DNA of 64,000 nt from Pseudodonghicola flavimaris. Its GTDB lineage: Bacteria > Pseudomonadota > Alphaproteobacteria > Rhodobacterales > Rhodobacteraceae. The stretch is taken from contig NZ_JASNJD010000005.1 of NCBI RefSeq assembly GCF_030164425.1, positions 124,001-188,000 of the forward strand, given 5' to 3'. Both the position numbers and the translations under genes were made by a program. The notes beneath the pieces were generated by a model. The model saw only the letters and a list, made by a program, of their open reading frames with translations, was not told the origin of the DNA and did not search any database. Every line of letters begins with the position of its first letter. The first letter of the stretch is position 1. Below are positions 26,001-34,374 of this stretch, in pieces.

Positions 26001-28510
26001 AGCGGCTTGATGCCGATCACTGCCCCAACGGGCCGCACCGGCGCGGTCAGCCGGCGTTCGACCGGCCGGGCGGAACCATCGGCGAGCCGGGCGATCACCT
26101 CCACCTCCAGCGGCTGGCCCTCGGCCTCGGGGCTGGGGATCTCCACCGCCACATCGGCAAGACCGCGCGCATCGGTCCGGGCGCCGCCGAAGAAGCTGCT
26201 TTGCGGCCGGCTGTCGGCATCGTGACGGCCGAAGCGATAGCCGGGCCAGCCCGCCACACTGTCGGCCGGGCGCAGGATCACCTGACCCTCGATGCTCAGA
26301 TCCGCGCCGGGCGCCCCGAAGAGATAGCGCGCCTCGATCCGCAGCGGCGGGCTGTCGCCGGGGTGCAGCGCACCGGTCGGCAGGCTCAGGTCGAAATCGA
26401 TCCGCTCGGGCAGGAAATCCTCCACCAGCAGGCTGCGGCTGGCCAGCGCCGGGGCATCGGGATCGGCCCGCAGTTCCAGCCGCCAGCTGCCGCGCGGTGC
26501 GCTCGCCCCCACCGGAAAGGCGAAAACATGGCCACCGGCGACACCGCCGTCCGAGATCTGGCGACTGTATTCCACCCCGTCGGGGCGCGACAATACGGCG
26601 ATCAGCGGCAGCCCGTCGATCGCCCGCGCCCGGTCGTCCCGCGCCAGGGCGGTGACATGGATCACCTCTCCGGCGCGATAGGCGCCGCGGTCGGTGGTCA
26701 GGAAAACATCGACCGGCCCCGCCGGCATCCGCCCCTCCACCCCGCGGTCGGACAGGTCGAAGGCCGGATCGCTCAGCGACAGGAAGGCCAGATCCGCCTC
26801 CCCCTGACGGGCCAGCAGCAGCCCCGGCGCCGCCGCACCCTGACCTCGCGTCAACCCCGGCGCGAACCGTGCCAGACCATCGGCATCGGTGACGGCGGTG
26901 CCCAGCACCGCATTGGCGCGGGAAATCAGCGTCAGCTCGATCCCGTTACGCGGGCGGGCGTCCGACAGGCCCAGCACCTGCACACCCAGCCCGTCGATCC
27001 CCGACTGCGTCATCAGCCCCAGATCGGAGAGGACGAACCACTGCGTCGCGCCCGGATCGTCATAGGGATCGGCGCCCGGCACCTTCGCCACCAGCGCATA
27101 GATCCCGGCCGGCTGCCCGGCGATGGCCTGGGCCAGCGGCAGCCGTGTCGTCATGTCCTGGTTCAGACGCGTCTGCACCTCGGCGCTGCCCGACCAGATT
27201 TCAACCGCCATCCCCTCCGACAGCTGCTGTTGCTGCCAATGCGACAGCGGCCGGGCAAAAAGCTCTTCCCGCATCGCCGCGATCAGGTTGCGGTCGCTGA
27301 TCCGATAGAGCGTCAGGTCCAGCCCCGTGACATTCACCGTCTCCACCGGCAGGGCGGCATCGGCGGCCTTCGGCAGCACATAGGCGCGCCCCGGGAACCG
27401 GACGGCGGGTTTGCGATCGCGCACGTAATGGGTGACGGTCACGTCCTTCGACAGCAGCTCACCGCTCGCCGCCGGCAGCCCCTTGCGGAAGGTCACGGCA
27501 TAGCGGGTGCCATGCGCCACCCCGTCGATGCAGAGCTGGCTGTCCGTCACCTGCACCACCAGCCCCGGGTCGGGCAGCTTGACGAAAGGCGCGTAATCGA
27601 CCCCGGCGCGCGCCAGCGGCTCAGAGAACTGGGCGCAGATGCGCGGCGCGGCGGCATCGCTTTCCACCGTGCTGTCGGTCACCCGAAAACCGTATTTGCC
27701 GATCGCCTCGTCCAGGGCGGCGAGAATATCGGCGCGCGGCTGAATCTCGCTGGCCAGTCGCAGCGCGCTCAGCATCACCCGGCCGCGACCCTGCCGCTCC
27801 AGCGCCTCGCCCAGCTGGCTCAACGCCGCCACCCGCGCCGGATCGCCTCCGCTGCGCAGATAGCCGTTGATCGCCGCCAGCCCGGCCCGGGTGTCATAGT
27901 CCCGTCGCCGGTTATCGTTGTCGGTGCTCACCGCCAGCAGCAGGCGGGCGTATTCGGTCCAGGCGGCGGCCTTGTCGCCCAGAACCACGGCCAGCCCGAT
28001 CCAGTTCGCCGCGCCCAGCGTATCGCCGGCGCTCAGCCGGTCGCGGGCCGCCTCGGTCACCGCCTTGAGATCGGAACCGCCGGCGCGATGGCGCAGCCCC
28101 AGATCGCGCGCCTGGTCGCGCGCGGCGGACATGTCCTCAGCCGTCAGAAACCCCAGATCGGCTGCCCGCGCGGCTCCCTGGCGCAACACCTGTGCCGAGG
28201 TCGTGACCTTTTCCGCCGACAGCGCCCCCTGATAGGGCACCCGCTCGCTCACCCCGCTCTTGGGGAAACAGGCGCGCGACCGGGTGTTGAAGGTGAAGGC
28301 GGTACAGCGGTCGCTGGCCGAACAGGCGCGCAGACAGCTGGGCAGGTCGGTGTCGAACAGCGCCTGCAGGTCGGAGCCGTAGAAATCCGTATCGCTCGAC
28401 CCGACATAGCGGAAGCCCGGGATCGGCCCGTCGGCCGGCTGCGCCAGCGCGGCCCCCCCGATCATGAACATGAAAATCAGGGCGAGGGCCGCGCGCAAAC
28501 TGGGGTACAT
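23051..28510 (-). CDS. Bacterial alpha-2-macroglobulin with N-terminal PAN/Apple domain
   Basis: 1819 residues from ATG 28510, which has GGAGAG upstream and opens a signal peptide (MYPSLRAALALIFMFMIGGAALA). A cysteine-rich PAN/Apple segment lies near 37-84 (CLRACSASDRCTAFTFNTRS). MG-like beta domains follow, then a thioester motif PYGCTEQ (about 1373) and a helical toroid, as in YfhM-type macroglobulins that trap proteases in the periplasm. It lacks a clear lipobox, so it may be soluble or anchored through PAN contacts. It is transcribed ahead of pbpC, with three bases between, and is thought to protect cells when PBP1C repairs the wall. Confidence 0.93.
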   Translation of the reverse strand: MYPSLRAALALIFMFMIGGAALAQPADGPIPGFRYVGSSDTDFYGSDLQALFDTDLPSCLRACSASDRCTAFTFNTRSRACFPKSGVSERVPYQGALSAEKVTTSAQVLRQGAARAADLGFLTAEDMSAARDQARDLGLRHRAGGSDLKAVTEAARDRLSAGDTLGAANWIGLAVVLGDKAAAWTEYARLLLAVSTDNDNRRRDYDTRAGLAAINGYLRSGGDPARVAALSQLGEALERQGRGRVMLSALRLASEIQPRADILAALDEAIGKYGFRVTDSTVESDAAAPRICAQFSEPLARAGVDYAPFVKLPDPGLVVQVTDSQLCIDGVAHGTRYAVTFRKGLPAASGELLSKDVTVTHYVRDRKPAVRFPGRAYVLPKAADAALPVETVNVTGLDLTLYRISDRNLIAAMREELFARPLSHWQQQQLSEGMAVEIWSGSAEVQTRLNQDMTTRLPLAQAIAGQPAGIYALVAKVPGADPYDDPGATQWFVLSDLGLMTQSGIDGLGVQVLGLSDARPRNGIELTLISRANAVLGTAVTDADGLARFAPGLTRGQGAAAPGLLLARQGEADLAFLSLSDPAFDLSDRGVEGRMPAGPVDVFLTTDRGAYRAGEVIHVTALARDDRARAIDGLPLIAVLSRPDGVEYSRQISDGGVAGGHVFAFPVGASAPRGSWRLELRADPDAPALASRSLLVEDFLPERIDFDLSLPTGALHPGDSPPLRIEARYLFGAPGADLSIEGQVILRPADSVAGWPGYRFGRHDADSRPQSSFFGGARTDARGLADVAVEIPSPEAEGQPLEVEVIARLADGSARPVERRLTAPVRPVGAVIGIKPLFDDVVAEGTEAGFEVIGLSPDLQVAPMAVRWTLNRVETRYQWYQLYGNWDWEPVTRRSRIATGTADLGAAPLTISRPVDWGEYELVVERTDGTYAASSVDFYAGWYGGGDSTATPDRLDLSLDRDSYRVGDVAKLRIVPRMAGTALVTVMADRVISRQAVQVAAGESVIPLEVTADWGTGAYVEATVVRPMDVAAGQNPARAIGLAHAAIDPGEKALKVSIAAPELARPRGSQRIRVDVAGGTPGEPAWITLAAVDLGILNLTGFQSPDPQGYYFGQRRLGVELRDVYGRLIDGMNGALGTVRSGGDAGLGAQLQSPPPTQDLMAVYSGPVAVGEDGAAYVNVPLPDFNGTVRLMAVAWSRDAVGQAAFDMTVRDPVVVSASLPRFLAPGDEARVRLDITHADGPVGAASVALTARGGGLTLGAQPAAFTLTEGGKVLLEVPVSATAVGDPVIDLALTTPDGTVLDQSLRLPVRANDPEVAETRRFTLAGGKTFRFSDDVFAGLRPGTGTALLSAGPLARFDVPGLLATLDRYPYGCTEQVTSQAMPLLYLSSVAQAAGIGTGPAVAEKIDAAITRVLTRQAPNGAFGLWRAESGDFWLDAYVTDFLSRARAEGHDVADRPFAQALDNLRNRVNYAPDFDAGDSTGNDVAYALMVLAREGAAAMGDLRYYADVKAADFGTPLAAAQLGAALASYGDQIRADAMFARAARMIAEDRTPDRLWQADYGSPLRDTAAVLALATEAGSTAVDTGALIARVISASDRRSTQEAAWTLLAARALVRAPAESGLRVNGAAVSGPFVRLRQDDGSSGPDLAVTGADGSDTAITLTTLGVPEVAPEAGGTGYAITRRYVSMEGEPIEGRDFAVGDRFVAILEVTPFEDLGARLMISDPLPAGFEIDNPSLLRSGDIGALDWLKPDEATHAEFRSDRFLAAVDLREARKLTLAYVLRAVSLGAFHQPAASVEDMYRPAYRARTATGRIRVTE

Positions 28511-28611
28511 GAAATCTCTCCGTCCTATGGCGACAGGGTCGCAGGACGCAGACTGCTTTGCAAGGATTCCCCGTGTCGCGGCCCCCCGACAGAGCCGGGC
28601 CCAGCCCAGGA

Positions 28612-29394
28612 TCAGGCGGCGGCAGAGGCCTCTGCGCTGCGCAAGAAGACCGGCTTGTCCGGCGCCGACAGCTTCGGCTGATAGGCATAGCCACCGGTGT
28701 CGAAATCCGTCAGCGCGGCCGGATCGGTCAACCGGCGCTGGACGATGAACCGCGCCATCGCGCCGCGCGCCCGCTTGGCGTAGAAGCTGACGATTTTCGG
28801 CCCGCCCGGCTTGTCCTCCATGAAGACCGGGGTGATCACCCTGAGCTTCAGCGCCGCCGGATCGACCGCGCCGAAATATTCCTGGCTGGCGCAATTGACC
28901 AGAACATCGGTGCCCAGCGTCGCGGCCTGCGCATTCAATGCCTCTGAAATCCTGTCGCCCCACCAGTCGTAGAGCGATTTTCCGCGCGGCGTCTTCAGCC
29001 GGCTGCCCATCTCCAGCCGATAGGCCTGGATCGCGTCGCGCGGCCGCAGCACCCCGTAGAGCCCTGACAGGATGCGCAGATGATCCTGCGCCCAATCCAT
29101 TTCCTCGGGATCGAGAGACGCGGCCTCGAGCCCCTGATAGGTGTCGCCGGCAAAGGCCAGCGCGGCGGGGCGGGTGAGGTCGGCGGCGGGCGTCGGATCG
29201 AAAGCGCGGAACCGGTCGCGGTTCAGCTTCGCCAGCTCCGGGCTGATCTTCATCAGCTTCTGCAGATCTTCCGCGCTCAGGTCGCGGGCCACCTCCGCCA
29301 GCTCGGCCGCCTCGTCGCGAAAGACCGGCTCTGTCGTGTCGATCCCGCGCGCGCTCCAGTCCAGCTTCTTGGCCGGAGAAATCACCACCATCAT
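28612..29394 (-). CDS. yaaA: Peroxide stress protein YaaA (UPF0246)
   Basis: 260 residues; ATG 29394 or 29391. The family hallmark ISPAKKLDW opens the protein, followed by FAGDTYQGLEA, LRILSGLYGVLRPRDAIQAY, RLEMGSRL, NCASQEYFGAV and ITPVFMEDKPGG, then KRARGAMARFIV. YaaA limits free iron during hydrogen peroxide stress; the fold binds DNA in E. coli. The length (about 257) matches. It lies 101 bases upstream of the macroglobulin start and 37 bases downstream of recQ on the same strand, so it may be read through from recQ. Confidence 0.95.
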   Translation of the reverse strand: MMVVISPAKKLDWSARGIDTTEPVFRDEAAELAEVARDLSAEDLQKLMKISPELAKLNRDRFRAFDPTPAADLTRPAALAFAGDTYQGLEAASLDPEEMDWAQDHLRILSGLYGVLRPRDAIQAYRLEMGSRLKTPRGKSLYDWWGDRISEALNAQAATLGTDVLVNCASQEYFGAVDPAALKLRVITPVFMEDKPGGPKIVSFYAKRARGAMARFIVQRRLTDPAALTDFDTGGYAYQPKLSAPDKPVFLRSAEASAAA

Positions 29395-29431
29395 GCTATC
29401 AGTCCCCCACTATCCTCGTGTCTCCCCCGAT

Positions 29432-31474
29432 CTAGGGCGCCTCTCGCAGAACGTCCAGAAAGGCGGCGCCGAAACGATCCGCCCGCCGCTCGCCAAGAAG
29501 TCGCACCAGGGCGCCCTGATCGCTGGGTCGCAGCTGCGCCAGCTTCGCCAGTTCCGAGGCCGAGCAGCTCATCGGCTTGTCGGTGCCCTCGCTGCCGCGG
29601 GTCAGGCCCGCCTGAACCTCCAGCAACCGGTCATAGAGGCTGCCGGCGCCGCGCCCCGCCAGCTTGCGTCGCGCCGGATGGGTATCCTCCACCCCGCCGT
29701 TGATCACCGCGAGGAAGTCGGCGCCATAGCGCTCCAGCTTCTTGGCGCCGACACCGCTGACCCGCGCCATCTGGTCCAGATCGGCGGGTCGGCGTTCCGC
29801 CATCTCGATCAGGGTGCGGTCGGGAAAAATCACATAGGCCGGCACCTTGGCCGCCTCGGCCAGCGCCCGCCGCTTGGCCTTCAGCGCCGACAGCAGCGGC
29901 GCGTCCTCCTCCGACACCAGCGCCTTGACCGCCGGGCGCCGATCGGCGGCGCGGCGCAGCACGTCGCGGCGCAGCGTAATGCCGGCCTCGCCGCGCAGGA
30001 TCGGCAACGCCGCGTCAGTCATCCTCAGCGCGCCGTGCCGTTCCGGATCCGGCCGAACCAGATCGCGACCCATCATCTGCCGGAAGATCGCCCCCCATTG
30101 CCGCTTGTCCCACTCCTTGCCGACCCCGTAGGTCGGCAGCCGGTCATGGCCGCGGTCGCGGATGCGGTCGGTCATATTGCCGATCAGGATGTCGGTCAGA
30201 TGGCCGGTGCCGAACCATTCCTCGGTCCGCAGGATCGCCGACAGTGCCATGCGCACCGGCGTGGTGGCGTCGAACAGCTCCGGCGGCGTCTCGCAGAGAT
30301 CGCAATTGCCGCAGGGTTCGGACTGCTCGCCGAAATAGGCCAGCAAGGCCTGCCGCCGGCAGCCCAGCGCCTCCGCCAGCCCCAGAAGGGCGTTCAGCCG
30401 GGCATGATCGGCGGCGCGGCGCTCCGGCGGCGCCAGGCCTTCGTCGATCTGCGCCCGCCGCAGGCGGATGTCGTCGGGGCCATAGAGCGTCATCGTCTCC
30501 GCCGGCGCGCCGTCGCGGCCGGCGCGGCCGATCTCCTGATAATAGGCCTCGATGCTCTTCGGCAGGTCGGCATGCGCCACCCAGCGGATGTCGGGCTTGT
30601 CGATCCCCATGCCGAAGGCGACGGTGGCCACCACGATCAGCCCGTCCTCGCGGGCGAAACGCGTCTCGACCGCGCGGCGATCCTCGGCCTCCATGCCGCC
30701 GTGATAGAAACAGGCGCTGTGACCATCCTCCGCCAAAGCCTGCGCCAGAGCCTCGGTCTTGGCCCGCGTGCCGCAATAGACGATGCCGGAGCGGCCCCGC
30801 CGCGCCGCCGCGAACTCCAGGATCTGGCGTCGCGGCCCGTCCTTGGCAGCAAAGGCCAGGTGGATGTTCGGCCGATCGAAGCCGCGCAGAAACCGGCGCG
30901 GATCGCCGCCGTCGAACAGCTTCTGAACAATCTCGTCCTGGGTTTCCGCATCCGCCGTGGCGGTAAAGGCCGCCAGTGGCACGCCGAGCGTCCGGCGCAG
31001 ATCGCCGATCCGCAGGTAATCGGGGCGGAAATCGTGACCCCACTGGCTGACGCAATGCGCCTCGTCCACCGCGATCAGCCCGACACCGGCGCGCTGCAGC
31101 ATGCCCAGCGTCCCACCCGAGGCCAGCCGCTCCGGCGCCATGTAGAGAAGCTTCAGCCGCCCCGCCTCCAGCGCCGCCCAGACCGCATCGGTCTCCTCCT
31201 GGGTGTTGCCGGAGGTCAGCGCCCCGGCCTCGACGCCCGCCTCCTGCAGCCCGCGCACCTGATCCCGCATCAGCGCAATCAGCGGCGAGATCACCACCGT
31301 GACCCCGTCCCGCAACAGCGCCGGCAACTGGAAACACAGCGATTTGCCCCCCCCCGTCGGCATGATCGCCAGAACGTTCTCCCCGCTGGTGACGGCTTCG
31401 ACGATCTCTTCCTGACCGGGACGGAAGGCATCGAATCCGAAGACATCGCGCAACAGCGTGAGGGGGGCGGTCAT
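29432..31474 (-). CDS. recQ: ATP-dependent DNA helicase RecQ
   Basis: 680 residues. Helicase motifs are in order: motif I MPTGGGKS, motif II DEAH within VDEAHCVSQWGHDFRPDY (with the RecQ aromatic loop), motif III TATAD, and motif VI QEIGRAGRDG. The zinc site has CGNCDLCE, a winged helix follows, and an HRDC domain lies near 525-595 (ERYGADFLAVINGG). The enzyme unwinds 3'-tailed DNA during recombination and fork repair. The length is slightly above the common 600-620 because of a C-terminal extension of about 60 residues with a LAKLAQLRPSDQGALVRLLG segment. Confidence 0.96.
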   Translation of the reverse strand: MTAPLTLLRDVFGFDAFRPGQEEIVEAVTSGENVLAIMPTGGGKSLCFQLPALLRDGVTVVISPLIALMRDQVRGLQEAGVEAGALTSGNTQEETDAVWAALEAGRLKLLYMAPERLASGGTLGMLQRAGVGLIAVDEAHCVSQWGHDFRPDYLRIGDLRRTLGVPLAAFTATADAETQDEIVQKLFDGGDPRRFLRGFDRPNIHLAFAAKDGPRRQILEFAAARRGRSGIVYCGTRAKTEALAQALAEDGHSACFYHGGMEAEDRRAVETRFAREDGLIVVATVAFGMGIDKPDIRWVAHADLPKSIEAYYQEIGRAGRDGAPAETMTLYGPDDIRLRRAQIDEGLAPPERRAADHARLNALLGLAEALGCRRQALLAYFGEQSEPCGNCDLCETPPELFDATTPVRMALSAILRTEEWFGTGHLTDILIGNMTDRIRDRGHDRLPTYGVGKEWDKRQWGAIFRQMMGRDLVRPDPERHGALRMTDAALPILRGEAGITLRRDVLRRAADRRPAVKALVSEEDAPLLSALKAKRRALAEAAKVPAYVIFPDRTLIEMAERRPADLDQMARVSGVGAKKLERYGADFLAVINGGVEDTHPARRKLAGRGAGSLYDRLLEVQAGLTRGSEGTDKPMSCSASELAKLAQLRPSDQGALVRLLGERRADRFGAAFLDVLREAP

Positions 31475-31588
31475 TTGGGGCCTCTGGGGAAGATCTGCTC
31501 AGGACCCCTACTGTCCCACAGCGCGACTCACGGGACAAGGGCAGGCGCGCGCCCGGCCGCGCGGCCGTGACACTGCGCCGCCGCGCCC

Positions 31589-31626
31589 CTTCTTCTCTGC
31601 CCAAATACTCCCGCCGGAGGCGCCCG
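31589..31626. repeat. Dispersed intergenic element, copy A
   Basis: Starts CTTCTTCTCTGCCC and contains AAATACTCCCGCCGGAGGCG. It differs by one base over 37 positions from copy B at 37595-37631. The core CTCC-CGCC-GGAG can form a short hairpin. It lies in the gap between recQ and the YggT gene. Such elements are frequent in Rhodobacteraceae intergenic DNA, but their role is undefined. Confidence 0.6.
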
Positions 31627-31689
31627 CAGCCCGCCACGGGCGCAGGCTCAGGACGACAGCTCGCCGTCAGTCAGGGTGATGCGGCAGGC

Positions 31690-31977
31690 TCAGTAGAAGA
31701 CGGCCATGTTGTTGCGCAGGACGATCTCGATCACATAGATCCCCAGCAGCGCCACCAGCGGCGCCAGATCGAGCCCGCCCATCGGCGGCAGCAGACGGCG
31801 GATCGGGCCATAGATCGGTTCGAGAACGCGGTTCAGCCCATACCAGATCTGCGACACCAACTGCTGCCGGGGATTCAGCACCTGAAAGTTGATCAGCCAG
31901 CTCATGATCACATGCGCGATGACGAAGAACTGCGCGATACTCAGGATCAGCATCAGGATTTGAAACAGCGACTGCAT
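31690..31977 (-). CDS. YggT-family membrane protein
   Basis: 95 residues from ATG 31977; the longer frame upstream is not supported. Two or three hydrophobic helices are visible (ILMLILSIAQFFVIAHVIMS; APLVALLGIYVIEIVL). The family motif ends LEPIYGPIRRLLPPMGGLDL, matching YggT proteins, which resemble CcmB-like or Ycf19 proteins and have been tied to osmotic shock resistance and division-site placement in some bacteria. Monocistronic, with a repeat element downstream. Confidence 0.88.
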   Translation of the reverse strand: MQSLFQILMLILSIAQFFVIAHVIMSWLINFQVLNPRQQLVSQIWYGLNRVLEPIYGPIRRLLPPMGGLDLAPLVALLGIYVIEIVLRNNMAVFY

Positions 31978-32143
31978 CGGCTCTTCCCTTTTCAACCGAC
32001 CCCTGAGGTAAGGGCCGGGCCGCAAAAGGGCAAGGCCCGCTGCGCCCTGCTGCGGACAAAGCACGACAATCCCATGACAAAAGCCGCCCCCACGCGCAAC
32101 CGCGCTTGCCAGCGGCCCCGTTCCCCGGTCATACCGGAGCAAA

Positions 32144-33496
32144 ATGGCGGGGACAGAGATGGCAGGCATTTCCACCAAGCGGCGCATCTGGGGCTGGTTC
32201 TTCTTCGACTGGGCCAGCCAGCCCTATAACACGCTGCTGATCACCTTCATCTTCGCACCCTACGTCAAGGAGCTGATCGGCGACGGCAGTCGGGCGCAAT
32301 CGGCCTGGGGCTTCGGCATCGGCGCGGCGGGGATCGTCATCGCCATCCTTGCCCCGGTGCTGGGGGCGATGGCCGATCTCTCCGGCAACCGGCTGCGCTG
32401 GATCTGGGGGTTTTCGGCGCTCTACGTGGTCGGGGCGGCCGGGCTGTGGCAGGCGGCGCCGGGCGATTTCAACCTGATCCTGACGCTGCTGTTCTTCGCC
32501 GTCGGCATGATCGGCATGGAATTCGCCACCATCTTCACCAATTCAATGCTGCCGGATCTGGGCAGCCGCGAGGAGATCGGCCGCATCTCCGGCAACGGCT
32601 GGGCCTTCGGCTATGTCGGCGGCCTGTTGTCGCTGGTCATCATGCTGGGGTTCTTCGCCGAAAGCGCCACCACCGGAAAGACCTTCTTCGGGCTGGACCC
32701 GGCGCTCGGGCTGAACCCCGAGCTGCGTGAGGGCACCCGCTTCGTCGGGCCGCTCACCGCGATCTGGTACGCGGTCTTCATGATCCCCTTCTTTCTCTGG
32801 GTGCGCGATCCGGTGCCGGCCGCCGGCCGCCGCGGGTCGGTCGGACAGGCGCTGCGCGATGTCGGTCAGACGCTGCGCACCCTGCCGGCGCGCCCGTCGC
32901 TCTTCGCCTATCTCGCCTCCTCGATGTTCTACCGCGACGCGCTGAACGGGATGTATGTCTTCGGCGGCATCTACGCCGCCGGGGTGCTGGACTGGACCGT
33001 GGTCGATACCGGTATCTTCGGCATCCTGGCGATCATCTCCGGCGCACTCTTCGCCTGGATCGGCGGCCGTGCCGATCAGCGGTTCGGCCCGAAACCGGTG
33101 ATCACCGCCTGCATCCTGCTGCTGGGGGCGGTGGCGGTGGGCATCGTCTTCGTCGGCCCGACCCGGGTGCTGGGCCTGTCGGTGCCCGCGGGCTCCGCCC
33201 TGCCCGATATCGTCTTCTATGTCTTCGGCGCGGTGATCGGCGCCGCCGGCGGGGTGATCCAGTCGGCCAGCCGCACCATGATGGTCCGCCAGGCCGACCC
33301 CGAGCGGATGACGGAATCCTTCGGTCTCTATGCCCTGGCCGGCAAGGCGACCTCCTTCATCGCGCCCCTCGCCATCGGAACGGTCACCCTGATCAGCGGC
33401 AGCCAGCAGACCGGCGTTTCCCCGCTCATCGTGCTTTTCCTGCTGGGCCTGATCCTGCTACGCTGGGTCAAATCCGAAGGAGACGCCGCCCCATGA
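32144..33496 (+). CDS. MFS transporter, UMF1/Atg22 type
   Basis: 450 residues; ATG 32144 has GGAGC close upstream, and ATG 32159 is an alternative. About 12 hydrophobic helices are seen. Landmarks are WGWFFFDWASQPYNTLLITF, typical of UMF1/Atg22-like permeases, APVLGAMADLSG, and RDALNGMYVFGGIYAA. The substrate is not known; yeast Atg22 exports amino acids from the vacuole and bacterial members are uncharacterised. The stop overlaps the mepA start by four bases (ATGA), and mepA in turn overlaps the esterase-like gene, so three genes form one + strand operon. Confidence 0.9.
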   Translation: MAGTEMAGISTKRRIWGWFFFDWASQPYNTLLITFIFAPYVKELIGDGSRAQSAWGFGIGAAGIVIAILAPVLGAMADLSGNRLRWIWGFSALYVVGAAGLWQAAPGDFNLILTLLFFAVGMIGMEFATIFTNSMLPDLGSREEIGRISGNGWAFGYVGGLLSLVIMLGFFAESATTGKTFFGLDPALGLNPELREGTRFVGPLTAIWYAVFMIPFFLWVRDPVPAAGRRGSVGQALRDVGQTLRTLPARPSLFAYLASSMFYRDALNGMYVFGGIYAAGVLDWTVVDTGIFGILAIISGALFAWIGGRADQRFGPKPVITACILLLGAVAVGIVFVGPTRVLGLSVPAGSALPDIVFYVFGAVIGAAGGVIQSASRTMMVRQADPERMTESFGLYALAGKATSFIAPLAIGTVTLISGSQQTGVSPLIVLFLLGLILLRWVKSEGDAAP

Positions 33497-34374
33497 CCCG
33501 CCCTCTCGCCTGGATCTGCCTGCTGCTGGGCCTGTGCACCCTTGCGTTTGTGGCAGCCCCCCGGGCGATGGCGGAACCGCTGGCGAAACAGCTGTTCGGG
33601 GCCAAATCCGCGCCATCGCAGCAACGCCCGGCGCCCTATGGCAGCTATGCCAAGGGCTGCATGGCCGGCGGCGCGCAATTGCCGGAAACGGGCCCGACAT
33701 GGCAGGCCATGCGGCTGAGCCGGAACCGCAACTGGGCGCAGCCCGAAACCGTTGCCTTCATCGAGGATCTGAGCCGCTTCGCCGCCACCCTGCCCGGCTG
33801 GAAGGGGCTCTATGTCGGTGATCTGAGCCAACCGCGCGGCGGCCCGATGACCTCCGGCCATGCCAGCCACCAGATCGGCCTCGACGCCGATATCTGGATG
33901 CTGCCACCCGACCGGCTGAACCTGAGCCGGTCTGCCCGGGAAAAGATCTCCTCGATCTCGATGCGGCGGGCCAACGGCGCCTATGTCAACAGCAACTGGA
34001 CACCGCAGCACCATGCGCTGCTGCGCGCCGCCGCCGAGGACCCCCGCGTGGCGCGGATTTTCGTCTTTCCCGGCGCCAAGGTGCAGATGTGCAAGGATGA
34101 AACCGGCGATCGCCGCTGGCTGCGCAAGATCCGGCCGTGGTGGGGACATCACTACCATTTCCATGTCCGGCTGAACTGCCCCCGCGGCGCCCGCGGTTGC
34201 GTCGACCAGACCCCGCCGCCGCCCGGGGACGGCTGCGCCGATGCGCAACAATGGGTGAACAACATCCTCAACCCGCCGCCGCCCGACCCCAATGCGCCAC
34301 CGCCGAAGAAACGGCGCGAATACGTTCTGGCCAATCTGCCCAAGCAATGCGTCTCGGTCCTGCAATCGCGATAA
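33493..34374 (+). CDS. mepA: Penicillin-insensitive murein endopeptidase MepA
   Basis: 293 residues from ATG 33493. A signal peptide (MTRPLAWICLLLGLCTLAFV, cleavage near AMA) targets the periplasm. Conserved LAS-peptidase features are GGPMTSGHASHQIGLDADIWM (His and Asp of the zinc site) and WWGHHYHFHVRLNCP (His-x-His). Cys pairs are present in the C-terminal third. MepA cleaves D-Ala-mDAP cross-links between peptidoglycan strands. The length matches the family (about 275-300). Coupling to an MFS transporter gene is not explained by function. Confidence 0.95.
   Translation: MTRPLAWICLLLGLCTLAFVAAPRAMAEPLAKQLFGAKSAPSQQRPAPYGSYAKGCMAGGAQLPETGPTWQAMRLSRNRNWAQPETVAFIEDLSRFAATLPGWKGLYVGDLSQPRGGPMTSGHASHQIGLDADIWMLPPDRLNLSRSAREKISSISMRRANGAYVNSNWTPQHHALLRAAAEDPRVARIFVFPGAKVQMCKDETGDRRWLRKIRPWWGHHYHFHVRLNCPRGARGCVDQTPPPPGDGCADAQQWVNNILNPPPPDPNAPPPKKRREYVLANLPKQCVSVLQSR

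Noticed and set aside
24155-28681. 1508-residue + strand open frame antisense to the macroglobulin
   Set aside because: Low-complexity Arg/His/Gln composition over a well-supported gene; no start signal.
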